The notes: generated by a model not told the origin, from the letters alone. Shown: positions 51,129-60,410, counted from the first letter of the stretch. The stretch is 64,000 bases of DNA from CAYJLF01 sp964371055 (GCA_964371055.1 CAYJLF010000007.1:124001-188000), one strand, 5' to 3'. Program-made: numbers and translations.

Positions 51129-53759
51129 ATGGCTTCGTTGCTCCCCATCGATGGTCTGATCCCGCGGGTCATCCAGTCGCTCCGGGATCGGTCCTCCCTC
51201 GTCCTGAAGGCGCCGCCGGGCGCGGGAAAGACGACGCGGATCCCGGCGGCCTTGGTCGATGCCGGCCTGGTGCCCGCCGGACAGGAGGTGGCTGTACTGG
51301 AGCCACGCCGGATCGCCGCGCGGATGGCGGCCCGGCGAGTGTCATCCGAGCGGGGACAGCCGCTCGGCGGCGAGGTGGGCTATCGCGTGCGGTTCGAGTC
51401 GGCGACCACGGCCGACACGCGAATCTGCTACGAAACCGAGGGCGTTCTGCTGCGGCGCCTGCTCTCGGATCCGATGCTGGAGAGAACCGCCGCCGTGATC
51501 CTCGATGAGTTCCACGAGAGGTCGGCTGACGGCGACCTGTCGCTGGCGCTGTTGCGCGAGGTGCAGGAAACGGTCCGTCCCGATCTTCGCCTGGTCGTGA
51601 TGTCGGCCACGCTCGATCCGGCGCGGATCGCCGCGTATCTCGGCGGATGCCCGGTGCTCGAAAGCGAAGGACGGGCCTGGCCGGTCGCGATGGAGCATCG
51701 TGCGGATCACGAGGAGCGACCGATGGCGGCCCAGATTGCCGCGGCGGTCGAGCGGTGCGTGGGAGCTTCCCCGGCGGAGGGGGGCGGGAGCGTCCTGGTC
51801 TTCGTGCCCGGCGCGGCGGAAATCCGTGCGGCGATGCGGGCGTTGGAGCCGCTCTGCGCCCGATGCGGTTACGAGCTGTATCCCCTGCACGGAGACCTGC
51901 CGGTCGGCGAGCAGGATCGCGCTGTGCTGGCGGGGCCGCGTCCCCGGGTCGTGGTCGCGACGAACCTGGCCGAGGCCTCGATCACGGTCGAGGGGGTGAC
52001 CGTGGTGATCGATACGGGACTGGCGCGCGTGCTGCGTCGCGATCCGCGCACCGGCTTGAACCACCTCGCCACCGCCCGGATCAGCCGAGCATCGGCGGCG
52101 CAACGGGCCGGGCGGGCCGGGCGCACGGCTCCCGGGCGGTGTGTCCGCCTCTACTCCGAGGCGATGCATGCCTCCCTGCCCGAGGAGGACGAGCCGGAGA
52201 TCCGGCGCGTGGACCCGAGCGAAGCGATCCTCGGAATCCTGGCGTGGGGGGCGAGGGACCCTTCGACCTTCCCGTGGCTCGATCCGCCGGACCACGCGCG
52301 CGTCCAGGGGGCACTCGATCTTCTGCGCCGGCTCGGAGCGGTGGAGGAGGGGGCGCCGCCGCGTCTGACGGCACGCGGCCGCGACTTCCTCCGTCTGCCG
52401 GTTCATCCTCGACACGCGGCGATCCTGATCGAAGGCGCAGGCTACGGGATCCCGCGCGAGGTGGCTGCCGCGGTGGCGCTCCTGTCCGAACGGGACCTGC
52501 GCCTCTCCGCCCGGGCCGGGTTTGCGGAGGCTCGGGCCGATCGCAGCCCGACGCGACGGGGGCCCTCCGATCTGCTCGAACGGATCGACGACCTGCGGCG
52601 CGCCGTCCGCCTGCGGTTCGAGCCCGAGGCCTGCGCTTCGGCCGGGATCGATGGCTTCGCGGCGCGTCGGATCGCCCGGGCCGAGGAGCAGCTCTCGCGC
52701 GTGCTGGCCCGGACCAGGCTGCGCGTCTCCCGCGCCGGCATCCGTGGAGAGAGGGTCGATCGACGCGCGCCGCGGGACGAGGCCTTGCTGCGGGCGCTGG
52801 CGGCTGGATACCCCGACCGCGTGGTCTGTCGCCGGGCTCCCGGCTCCGCGCTTGGAGTCATGGTCGGAGGCGCCGGGGTGCGGCTCGATGCATCGTCGGT
52901 CGTGCGGGAGGCCGGGCTCTACGTGGCCCTGGAGGCCGCCCCGGCCCGGGATGCCGACGGTCGGTTCATCCTGGTGCGCACGGCGAGCGAGGTCCGCGCG
53001 GAGTGGCTCCGCGCGCTCTTTCCCGCCCGCTGGCGTGAGGATGACGTCGTGCTCTTCGATCCGCGGGAAGAGCGAGTCGTCGGTCGACGGCGTACGTTCT
53101 TCGAGGATCTCCTGGTCGAGGAACGTGAGACCGGCGCGATCGATCCCGAGGCGGCGGCCGGGGCGCTCTTCGCGGCCGCCGCGCGTACGTTCGACTCCGC
53201 TTTCGTGCTCGACGGGGAGATGGCGTCCCTGTTAGCGCGGTTGGGTTGGATGGAGCGATCCGACCCCGAGGCGCGAGCGCTGGCCGGTTCGTGGTCCTCG
53301 GTTCTGCAGGAGGCGGCGCGGCAGCTCTGTCACGGGCGGCGCAGCTTCGACGAGTTGCGCCGAGCTCCACTTCTGGAGACGTTCACGGCGTTGCTGCCGG
53401 GCGCCACCCGCCGGCGTCTCGATGCCTTCGCCCCGGCCAGGATCACGCTGCCGTCCGGCCGGAGTGCTCGACTGGAATATGGCGACAGCGGGCCGCCGAT
53501 CCTCGCGGCGCGGCTGCAGGAGTTCTTCGGGACCGAGACGGCGCCGAGGGTGGGCGGGGGAACGGTCATCGTGCTCCTGCAACTTCTGGCGCCGAACCAG
53601 CGGCCGGTCCAGGTGACGCAGGATCTCGCGTCGTTCTGGAAGACGGTCTATCCGCAGATTCGGGGCGAACTGCGGCGTCGCTATCCCCGGCACGCCTGGC
53701 CGGACGATCCCCTGCGCGCGGTGCCCGAACGGGGACCGAAGCGGCGGGAAACCCGGTGA
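51129..53759 (+). CDS. hrpB: ATP-dependent RNA helicase HrpB
   Basis: This 876-residue DEAH/RHA-type helicase has Walker A PPGAGKTT (29-36), the motif II variant DEFH, the SAT motif MSATLD, and the motif VI region QRAGRAGRTAPGRCVRLYSE. Its length and C-terminal extension match the HrpB family, which unwinds RNA and affects translation or ribosome assembly in a few bacteria. The start ATG at 51129 has a weak site. It shares a transcript with the lipoprotein upstream. Confidence 0.92.
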   Translation: MASLLPIDGLIPRVIQSLRDRSSLVLKAPPGAGKTTRIPAALVDAGLVPAGQEVAVLEPRRIAARMAARRVSSERGQPLGGEVGYRVRFESATTADTRICYETEGVLLRRLLSDPMLERTAAVILDEFHERSADGDLSLALLREVQETVRPDLRLVVMSATLDPARIAAYLGGCPVLESEGRAWPVAMEHRADHEERPMAAQIAAAVERCVGASPAEGGGSVLVFVPGAAEIRAAMRALEPLCARCGYELYPLHGDLPVGEQDRAVLAGPRPRVVVATNLAEASITVEGVTVVIDTGLARVLRRDPRTGLNHLATARISRASAAQRAGRAGRTAPGRCVRLYSEAMHASLPEEDEPEIRRVDPSEAILGILAWGARDPSTFPWLDPPDHARVQGALDLLRRLGAVEEGAPPRLTARGRDFLRLPVHPRHAAILIEGAGYGIPREVAAAVALLSERDLRLSARAGFAEARADRSPTRRGPSDLLERIDDLRRAVRLRFEPEACASAGIDGFAARRIARAEEQLSRVLARTRLRVSRAGIRGERVDRRAPRDEALLRALAAGYPDRVVCRRAPGSALGVMVGGAGVRLDASSVVREAGLYVALEAAPARDADGRFILVRTASEVRAEWLRALFPARWREDDVVLFDPREERVVGRRRTFFEDLLVEERETGAIDPEAAAGALFAAAARTFDSAFVLDGEMASLLARLGWMERSDPEARALAGSWSSVLQEAARQLCHGRRSFDELRRAPLLETFTALLPGATRRRLDAFAPARITLPSGRSARLEYGDSGPPILAARLQEFFGTETAPRVGGGTVIVLLQLLAPNQRPVQVTQDLASFWKTVYPQIRGELRRRYPRHAWPDDPLRAVPERGPKRRETR

Positions 53760-53824
53760 GCCGGGTGAACGCGCCCCGCCGGCGCCGGGTGCCGGTCGTG
53801 CGATGCGGCCTTCCGGGTAGCGAA

Positions 53825-53854
53825 CCGGCCGCCTCCCCAGGGAGAGGCGGCCGG
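53825..53854. terminator. Hairpin between convergent genes
   Basis: CCGGCCGCCTC (53825-53835) pairs perfectly with GAGGCGGCCGG (53844-53854). No T run follows, so termination may need Rho. Confidence 0.5.
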
Positions 53855-53880
53855 AATCGGTGTGGCGTCGGCGGCCGGCG

Positions 53881-55881
53881 CTACGGTCGCGTCAGGACGA
53901 TCTTGCCGGCGGAAGCAGCTTCGCCGGCTTCCAAGCGGTAGAAGTAGACACCGGCGGGGACCTCGCGGCCACGGATGTCACGGCCATCCCACCGGAGAGT
54001 GTGCGGACCGGCCGACCGTACGCCGTTCGAGAGCATGCGTACGAGCGAACCATCCGGGGCGAAGACCGCGACGGCGGCGCGACCGGAGATCGGAAGCCGG
54101 AAGCGAAGATCGACCGCCCCCGGGGCCGGATTCGGCCAGGCGGAGATCTCGAGACGCGCGCCAGCCTCCGGCGCTCCCGGCACCGCCGCGGCGTCGCCGA
54201 GCCAGTTCAGGACCCGTTGCGTGAGGAGGTCGCGATTCGCTTGCGTCGTGATCGTCTCGAAGCCGAATCCGAGGTAGACGAGGCGGTAGGCTCCGGTGTC
54301 GACCTTCAGCCCGGCGCGCTGAGTGCCGCTGCCGTAGTTGAAGGTCGGAGTCGCGGCGCCGTCGCGCGGTGAGATGACGTCCGGGTAGGGATTCATGGCT
54401 GGCGTCAGCGCCAGCGACATCCCGTCCGAGATCGGATCGCCGGCGATGCCGTTGACCGTGTTCTGGTTGGCGTCGTCGTTGACGAAGTTGGCGTGCAGGT
54501 AATTCTGGTACCACTGGTACGCCGCTCCACCCTCGTCGTTCAGCTCCCAACCGATCTCCTGGCCGCTCAGAAAGAGCCGGCCACCGGCGTCGAGATAGGC
54601 CCCGAGGGCGGCGCGATCGGCCGCGCCGAGCGTGGGGTAGGAGAGGGCGGTGTGCCAGCTGACGATCGGGAACCAGGCGAGATCGGCCGCCGTGACCTGC
54701 GCGACCCCGGTCGGCCAGATTCCGAAGGTGCGCCCGGCCGCCTGCAGGGCGGCGGCGTGCATCGTCTCGTAGGTCTGCGCGCCGTCATCGTCGACGAGGA
54801 GAACCTGCACGTCGTCCGTGATGACGCTGTAGGGGAGTTCGCGCGTCACACCCGGCAGGTTCGTCGAGGTGAAGGTGAACTTCGGGGCGGCGTATCCCGA
54901 GGTTCCGGGGGTCACGCGGAGGCGGAGGATCTTGCCTTCGGCGGGACTCAGGCTGAAATCGGCGAAGCTGTTCCAGGTGTCGGTGCCGTCCGTGAATTCG
55001 CAGGTCCAGCCCGAGGGAAGCGTGCCCGGATCCAACGTCACGCGGATCACATCGGCGTTCGTGCCGAGGTTGTAGACGGCGAAGTCGGCGAACTCATGCG
55101 CGGCGGAGTTGGACGGACGCACCGCCACCCTTTGTCCCTTGGCCCAGTAGCGGAGCGAGTAGGCCGGCTGGGGGCGCGTGCTGACGCTCTGCGGAATCGA
55201 CCGATCATCGTCGTCCTGGATGAGGATCACCATCCAGAGGTCGCTGGTCTTCCAGGACGGATCGATCGCGAAGTTCATGACCACGTTCTGAATCTGGCCG
55301 GCCTGCGAGACCGAGAGGGCGTGGTCGGGGAGGACGTCGCGGGTCACGTCCTGGTGCGTGGTTGTGCTGTAGAGGACATTGTTCTCGAGGATGATGGCCC
55401 GGATCTGCATGTTGCCGATGTCGGCCACGGTCTCCTCGACGATGACGTCGAGATCGATCGAGCCGGACGGCTGCACCAGGTCGACGCTGTTGATCCGGAT
55501 ACGGAAGGGGGACGGCGCGGCGATGTCCTGGCGCACGATCGGATCATAGGCCGATCCGGTCGCGATCTCGGTGCTGCCGCCCACCACCCGCAGCAGGCCG
55601 TCGAAGACGACCGTGGGGTAGCCGGTGACGCCGTAGTAGCTGATGCGGGCGTCGGTCTCGGCCGAGCCGAGTCCGCCGCTGGTGGCGTAGTAGCGCACCG
55701 CGTTGAACTCGGTCGCGTCGTAGGTCGACTTCATCACCTCGAGTCCCTGGTAGGCGTAGGGGCAGTAGGTGCACCAGGTGGCGGTGGCGTCCTCGGCGAT
55801 GACGCCGCGGGGGAACTGCCCCTGGGCAATGCCGGGAACCAGGGCGAGCAAGACCAGGAGCAGGACGGAGACGGACCTCAT
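53881..55881 (-). CDS. Secreted thioredoxin-like protein with FlgD-like C-terminal module
   Basis: This 666-residue exported protein has a signal peptide (about 1-21). An N-terminal thioredoxin-like domain with Cys37-Thr-Tyr-Cys40 in WCTYCPYA resembles Omp28-type proteins. A middle beta domain (about 170-380) is followed by a Rossmann-like region (about 380-580) starting VLLVDDDGAQTYETM, which resembles GATase1-like/ThuA-type folds. The FlgD-like module with WDGRD ends the protein (SGKIVLTRP-type tail). The ATG at 55881 has GAGGAGG 8 bases upstream. It likely acts outside the cytoplasm on disulfides or as a scaffold. Its role is unknown. Confidence 0.75.
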   Translation of the reverse strand: MRSVSVLLLVLLALVPGIAQGQFPRGVIAEDATATWCTYCPYAYQGLEVMKSTYDATEFNAVRYYATSGGLGSAETDARISYYGVTGYPTVVFDGLLRVVGGSTEIATGSAYDPIVRQDIAAPSPFRIRINSVDLVQPSGSIDLDVIVEETVADIGNMQIRAIILENNVLYSTTTHQDVTRDVLPDHALSVSQAGQIQNVVMNFAIDPSWKTSDLWMVILIQDDDDRSIPQSVSTRPQPAYSLRYWAKGQRVAVRPSNSAAHEFADFAVYNLGTNADVIRVTLDPGTLPSGWTCEFTDGTDTWNSFADFSLSPAEGKILRLRVTPGTSGYAAPKFTFTSTNLPGVTRELPYSVITDDVQVLLVDDDGAQTYETMHAAALQAAGRTFGIWPTGVAQVTAADLAWFPIVSWHTALSYPTLGAADRAALGAYLDAGGRLFLSGQEIGWELNDEGGAAYQWYQNYLHANFVNDDANQNTVNGIAGDPISDGMSLALTPAMNPYPDVISPRDGAATPTFNYGSGTQRAGLKVDTGAYRLVYLGFGFETITTQANRDLLTQRVLNWLGDAAAVPGAPEAGARLEISAWPNPAPGAVDLRFRLPISGRAAVAVFAPDGSLVRMLSNGVRSAGPHTLRWDGRDIRGREVPAGVYFYRLEAGEAASAGKIVLTRP

Positions 55882-56001
55882 CGTGACCTCCTCGAAGACG
55901 CGGCCGGGCGGTCGCGCGCGATCTGCCGGAGAAACCCGAGGCGCGGCGGACGCGACGGGGGCGTAGTAGCGAGGCAAATCTTACCACGTTCACGGGCGCA
56001 G

Positions 56002-56048
56002 AAAAAGTAATGGCGTCGGCAGGACCGCGTAGCGACCCTGCCGGCGCC
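56002..56048 (-). terminator. Intrinsic terminator of the RRM gene
   Basis: A 12-bp stem (56012-56023 with 56037-56048, one G-T pair) is followed on the minus strand by a T-rich run (56006-56002). A second perfect hairpin, GCGAGCCCG/CGGGCTCGC, sits at 56068-56089 just after the stop codon. Confidence 0.75.
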
Positions 56049-56096
56049 CACCTCAGGTATTCACGGCGCGAGCCCGGAGGCGGGCTCGCTTGGCGA

Positions 56097-56423
56097 TCAG
56101 TAGTCGTCGTCCTGGCGCGGAGGCCTTCCGCCCCCGTATCCGCCGGAGCGTGGTCCACCGGCGCCGCCGCGGAATCCGTCGTCCTTCGCCTCGCTGACCT
56201 TGATCGGACGGCCATCCAGGTCGGCGCCGTCCATCCCGGTCACGGCGTTGGCCGCCTCTTCGTCCTGCCCGAACGTGACGAAGCCGAAACCACGGGAACG
56301 TCCCGTCTCGCGATCGGTGATCACGCGGGCGTCCGTGACGTTGCCGAAGCGAGCAAACGCCTCGCGCAGCCCTTCATCCGTGGTCTGCCAACTCAGGTTT
56401 CCAACGTAGAGCTTCTTGCCCAT
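56097..56423 (-). CDS. RRM-type RNA-binding protein
   Basis: This 108-residue protein is one RNA recognition motif with RNP2 LYVGNL (5-10) and RNP1 RGFGFVTF (44-51), followed by a Gly/Arg/Asp tail. It binds single-stranded RNA and is related to cyanobacterial Rbp proteins and, by fold, to eukaryotic RRM proteins. Such proteins are often cold-induced, though nothing here shows that directly. The start ATG is preceded by GGAGAGGT. A palindrome upstream (56508-56524) may be a regulatory element in the leader. Confidence 0.92.
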   Translation of the reverse strand: MGKKLYVGNLSWQTTDEGLREAFARFGNVTDARVITDRETGRSRGFGFVTFGQDEEAANAVTGMDGADLDGRPIKVSEAKDDGFRGGAGGPRSGGYGGGRPPRQDDDY

Positions 56424-56855
56424 ACCTCTCCGAACTCTCCATCGCGCGCCGAGCATGGTCCATGGACGGCGTCGCTGTCGTTGGCCACGCGGGTGCATCG
56501 ACCCGCAACCTGGGCGGCCCAGGTGTCCGCCCTTCCGCCGGAGCTCGCCGTACCGAACCAAGAACCTGCTGGTAACCAGAAAGGCATGGCGGTCAGAGGG
56601 CCCGGAATGGTTCCTTCACCCTTCCGCCCGAGAGCGGCCTGGAAACGGAACGGGAGAAGGATATCAGGTCGGTGGACCGGGAGGCAACCGCCGCGATCGG
56701 TCGGCCGCCGCCCGCGGGCCGGGGAAGCAGGCCACGCAGAGAAGCGGGGACGAACGGGTCCTGATCTCCTTGGACTCCGGGCGCTCGGTCGCTACGCTGG
56801 CGCCGAAGCTCGGGCCGGCCCGGGCGCGAGGTCGGGCGTGCGACAAGGAGGATCG
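56424..56855. other. Divergent intergenic region, 432 bp
   Basis: It lies between the RRM gene and menG/ubiE. It holds a perfect palindrome, ACCTGGGC-G-GCCCAGGT (56508-56524), in the RRM leader or promoter zone, and the promoter of the methyltransferase. No gene is supported. Confidence 0.5.
56770..56798 (+). promoter_or_regulatory. Sigma70-type promoter of the menG/ubiE operon
   Basis: TTGGAC (56770-56775), a 17-bp spacer and TACGCT (56793-56798) lie 57 bases before the start codon. Confidence 0.55.
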
Positions 56856-57680
56856 ATGATCGGACGCGACCCGCGGTCGAAGGAGTCGGCGCCGCCGAGC
56901 CCGAAGCCGTCGGCGACTCCGTCCGCCGGGCGTCACGCCGAGGCTCTGGCCGGCCACGCCTGGGATCGTCGTGGTCCCGCTTTGCGGCGCATGTTCGAGG
57001 AGATCTCCCCCCGATACGACCGGTTGAACGCAATCCTCAGTCTCGGCCTCGATCGGGGCTGGCGGAGATGGGCCGCGCGGGCGCTCCGCCCCGCGCCGCC
57101 GGGACTCTGGCTCGACCTCGCGTCCGGCACCGGAGACCTGGCCGCGGCGATGGAGCATGCCGGGGCGACCGGCGTGGTTCGGATCGACCTGTCGGCGAGC
57201 CTCCTCCGGCGCGGCGCGGCGAAGGGGGGGCCGCGTGCTCGGTCGGCGGTCGTCTGCGAGATGGATCGGCTGCCGTTCCGCCCGGCAGCGTTCAGTGGCG
57301 TGGGGCAGGGCTTCGCGCTCCGTCACTGCCGGGCGTTCGAACCGTTCTTCGGGGAGATCCACCGCGTTCTCCGCCCCGGCGGATGGTGCGCTCTCCTCGA
57401 CATGCGGGAACCGTCCGGCGGGGGCCTCGCGGCGGCTTACCGGTTCTACTTTCGCCGGGTGCTCCCTCGTCTGGCCGCGTGGGCCGGCGGCGACCGATCT
57501 GCCTATGAGATGATGGTTGCCTCCGTGCGCGCTCTGCCGGCGGAGGGCGAATTGCTGGGCGCCCTTCGCCGGTCCGGCTTCGAAGCGGAAACATCCGCCC
57601 GAGGGATCCTCGGTGCCGTCCGGCTCGTCTCGGCCCGCAAACCGAGCGGGCCCGAGGCGACCCGGCGGGAACCGGAGTGA
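56856..57680 (+). CDS. Demethylmenaquinone/ubiquinone methyltransferase
   Basis: This 274-residue SAM-dependent C-methyltransferase belongs to the UbiE/MenG family of quinone synthesis. The N-terminal MFEEISPRYDRLNAILSLG is the family signature, and WLDLASGTGDLA is the SAM-binding motif I. GQGFALRH replaces the more usual NxFGLRN at motif II, a small divergence. A basic leader of about 45 residues precedes the family domain. AAGGAGGATCG lies before the ATG at 56856. It starts an operon with acpS, an exported unknown and a glycosyltransferase. MenG (menaquinone) and UbiE cannot be separated from sequence alone. Confidence 0.87.
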   Translation: MIGRDPRSKESAPPSPKPSATPSAGRHAEALAGHAWDRRGPALRRMFEEISPRYDRLNAILSLGLDRGWRRWAARALRPAPPGLWLDLASGTGDLAAAMEHAGATGVVRIDLSASLLRRGAAKGGPRARSAVVCEMDRLPFRPAAFSGVGQGFALRHCRAFEPFFGEIHRVLRPGGWCALLDMREPSGGGLAAAYRFYFRRVLPRLAAWAGGDRSAYEMMVASVRALPAEGELLGALRRSGFEAETSARGILGAVRLVSARKPSGPEATRREPE

Positions 57681-57777
57681 GATCGGAGACATCTTCTCCT
57701 GTTCATCCCGGCAGGCATTCCCTACAGTTTCGGGGAGACGGCGGCCGTGCGCCGCGGACGGAGGAGGAGAGCGCCAG

Positions 57778-58182
57778 GTGATTCTCGGACTGGGGGTCGA
57801 CATCGTGGAGGTCGCACGCGTGGCCGGGGTCGCGGAGCGGCACGGCGAGCGGTTTCTAAGGCGTGTCTTCACCCCCTTGGAGGTGGAACGGGTTCACGGA
57901 AACCGTGCGCAGTACTTAGCGTCGCGCTTCTCCGCGAAGGAGGCGGCCTTCAAGGCCCTGGGGACCGGCTGGAGCTCCGGCGTTCGATGGATCGACATCG
58001 AGGTCGACAACCTCCCGTCCGGGCAGCCGGTCCTGGAACTGCGCGGTCAGGCTCTGGAACGCGCCCGCTCGCTGGGCGTCCGGCGCGTCCACCTCACGAT
58101 CAGCCATACGGCCGCCTATGCCGCCGCCCAAGTCATTCTGGAAGGAGAACCTGATGACGATGCAGATGCCCCGCCCGCGTGA
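57778..58182 (+). CDS. acpS: Holo-ACP synthase
   Basis: This 134-residue enzyme transfers 4'-phosphopantetheine from CoA to ACP, activating fatty acid synthesis. It has the AcpS metal-binding Asp8 (GLGVDIVEV) and Glu55 in RFSAKEAAFKALG. It starts with GTG at 57778, with GGAGGAGAG upstream. Length is standard. The last 29 bases overlap the next gene. Confidence 0.95.
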   Translation: MILGLGVDIVEVARVAGVAERHGERFLRRVFTPLEVERVHGNRAQYLASRFSAKEAAFKALGTGWSSGVRWIDIEVDNLPSGQPVLELRGQALERARSLGVRRVHLTISHTAAYAAAQVILEGEPDDDADAPPA

Positions 58183-59131
58183 TCGGGCGCTGTGCGCAAT
58201 CCTCGGCCTGATCCTTGGCCTTGCCTGCCCGGTCGTGGCGGGGGCGCAGGGCGACGACCAGGGGAGTGGCGGGACCGAGGGGCCGCCGCGCTTCCGGATG
58301 CCGGCGGTCTCGACGCAGCGCTACCTCGCCGAGGCATCGTCATCGTTCCGAGCCATGACGAGGGCCGCGATGCCGAAGGCATCCGACCGTGCGGCGGTGG
58401 TGTCGACCGTTCGGGATCTGATCGCCCGCCAGACCGCCTTCGGTCACGAAGTGGCCAGGACCTATCCGGCGAACCAGTTCGAGTGGCTGATGATCCATGA
58501 TTACGCCTGCGACACGCTGGTCACGGCCTTGGCGCCGCTGCTCGACCGGTATGCGGCGGCGCATCCGGAGGAGATCCTGACCGACGGACGGCAGTTGCTC
58601 GAGCTGGCGCTGATGCAGATCCCACTCCCTCCCAGCCGCATGCTCGGTCTGCATGTGGCGAGCATGACGGAGCGCCTCCTGGTCGACGCGGACACGCTGC
58701 TCGCCTCGGGAGCGACGAAAGACCTGGCTGGAGTGGAGGATGGGATCCTCCGGTCCGTCCACGATTGGATCCGGCAGTACCAGTCCCTGCAGAAGACCGC
58801 GGTCGACCGCCACACCAACCACCTGGAGCACGAAGACTGGGTGGTCGTGCGCCTGGAAGATCGCTGCGGCAATCGCGGGGATGGGGTCTGGCAGCTCACG
58901 GAGATGTACATGGCGATGGTCGGGGTCGACAGCACCCACGTGCCGCCGCTGGAGAAGTATGCCCATGAGCTGCACCTGAAGGCCACCCGGTGCGAGAACG
59001 ACGAGAGGATCGTCTACTACGACCTGCCGTTCCTCCAGTACGCGATGATGGAGCTCGCCAAACAGGCCCGCGAGAAGGACCTCCAGATGGAGGAGGAGAG
59101 GCGCGGGGCACCCTCGCCCTCGAAGCCCTGA
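58154..59131 (+). CDS. Exported protein of unknown function
   Basis: This 325-residue protein has a signal peptide (about 1-32, ending AGAQ) and a helical mature part rich in charged residues. It contains a few cysteines (such as those in HDYACDTLV, EDRCGNRGDG and KATRCENDE) and several His residues, so metal or heme binding is conceivable but has no motif support. It overlaps acpS by 29 bases and is followed after 14 bases by a glycosyltransferase. I do not recognise the family. Confidence 0.7.
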   Translation: MTMQMPRPRDRALCAILGLILGLACPVVAGAQGDDQGSGGTEGPPRFRMPAVSTQRYLAEASSSFRAMTRAAMPKASDRAAVVSTVRDLIARQTAFGHEVARTYPANQFEWLMIHDYACDTLVTALAPLLDRYAAAHPEEILTDGRQLLELALMQIPLPPSRMLGLHVASMTERLLVDADTLLASGATKDLAGVEDGILRSVHDWIRQYQSLQKTAVDRHTNHLEHEDWVVVRLEDRCGNRGDGVWQLTEMYMAMVGVDSTHVPPLEKYAHELHLKATRCENDERIVYYDLPFLQYAMMELAKQAREKDLQMEEERRGAPSPSKP

Positions 59132-59145
59132 CCGGGGAGCGAGGG

Positions 59146-60360
59146 ATGCGCGGCCGAATCCTCGCCGTCCTCCCGGATCATCCCTGGCCCGCCGACATGG
59201 GGAGCCGGGTGCGGAACCTCCGCATCCTCGAGACCTTGGCCGAGCGGTTCGACCTGACGATCGTCACCCTCGTGCACGATCCGGCCCGTCTCCAGGACCC
59301 CGGGCCGGTCTCCGGCCTGGGACGCTGGATCGGGCGGTTGGCGTCCCACCGCGGGAGCCGGCTGGCCTGGGGGCGCTGGCACGCCGAAGCGACCTGGGCG
59401 GGATGGCTCGAGGGGCTGCATCGCGAGACCTTCTTCCAGAGCCTGCCCACCCTGGCCCTAACGGTGGAGCGGCTCGTCTCCGCGGAGAGGTTTGACCTCG
59501 TCCATGCCGCCTACTGGTACGGGCTGCGGCGATTCCGTGCGTTTCCCCACCCTCCGGTGTGGGTGGTGGATACCCACGATGTGCAGTTCGAGCGGCACGC
59601 CCGGCTCCTCGGCCGGCCTTCCGACCGTGAGCGGAGGTCTGAGCTGGCGCAGCTGATGCGTTATGACCGCATCGTCGCGATCACCGAACGAGACCGAGGG
59701 ACATTCCAGGAAGCGCTTCCGGTCGGGCATCCGCCGATCGAGGTCATCGGGATGGGACTCGACCTGTCGGACTGGCGCCCGGACGCGGTGGCGCCTCTGC
59801 TCCCCCCCGCGCCGCGGGTCGTCTACTACGGCAATCTCGCGACGACGGCGAACCAGGAGGGGCTCGTCCATCTCCTGCGGGACCTCTGGCCGGGACTGCG
59901 GACGCGGGTTCCCGAGACCGAGCTGCTCGTGATCGGTCCGGGAGTGCCGGAAACGCTTCGCCGGCAGGCGGAGGAGAGTGGGGCGCGCGTCACCGGTTTC
60001 GTCCCAGATCCTCGTCCCTGGCTGGTCTGTGCTTCGTTGCTTCTGCTGCCCCTGCGCGAGGGGAGTGGCCAGCGGGGGAGGGCCGTCGAAGCGATCGCGC
60101 TCGGCGTGCCCGCGGTCGGGTATCCGGGCGCGCTGGCCGGGCTGGAGTTCGACGCGGACGAGGGGATCATCATGGCCGACGATCCCGCCTCCTTCGTCGA
60201 GGTCGCAGCCGGGCTGCTTCGCGACGGCGCACGAAGAAACAGGATCGCCGCGGCGGGCCGCGCGCGCGTCGAGACGTCGTACAGCCTGGCGGCGACGTAC
60301 GGCCGTTTCGTGGACCTGTACACCGGCCTGATCGGCGCGGGAGTCACCTCGAACGACTGA
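59146..60360 (+). CDS. GT-B glycosyltransferase (GT4-like)
   Basis: This 404-residue glycosyltransferase has two Rossmann domains: N-terminal with RILAVLPDHPWPADMGSRVRNLRIL, and C-terminal with VVYYGNLATTANQEGL, VTGFVPDPRPWLVCASLLLLPLREGSGQRGRAVEAIALGVP, matching the GT4 nucleotide-sugar-binding and EX7E-like region. No membrane segment is seen. It ends the operon begun by menG/ubiE. The acceptor is unknown. Confidence 0.88.
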   Translation: MRGRILAVLPDHPWPADMGSRVRNLRILETLAERFDLTIVTLVHDPARLQDPGPVSGLGRWIGRLASHRGSRLAWGRWHAEATWAGWLEGLHRETFFQSLPTLALTVERLVSAERFDLVHAAYWYGLRRFRAFPHPPVWVVDTHDVQFERHARLLGRPSDRERRSELAQLMRYDRIVAITERDRGTFQEALPVGHPPIEVIGMGLDLSDWRPDAVAPLLPPAPRVVYYGNLATTANQEGLVHLLRDLWPGLRTRVPETELLVIGPGVPETLRRQAEESGARVTGFVPDPRPWLVCASLLLLPLREGSGQRGRAVEAIALGVPAVGYPGALAGLEFDADEGIIMADDPASFVEVAAGLLRDGARRNRIAAAGRARVETSYSLAATYGRFVDLYTGLIGAGVTSND

Positions 60361-60383
60361 GGCTGGTCCACTCCGAGAGACCA

Positions 60384-60410
60384 AAGCCCCGGCGGGTGGC
60401 CGGGGCCTTG
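60384..60410 (+). terminator. Hairpin terminator after the GT-B gene
   Basis: GCCCCGGC (60386-60393) and GCCGGGGC (60399-60406) form an 8-bp stem with flanking A and T bases, followed by a T-rich stretch. Confidence 0.6.
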
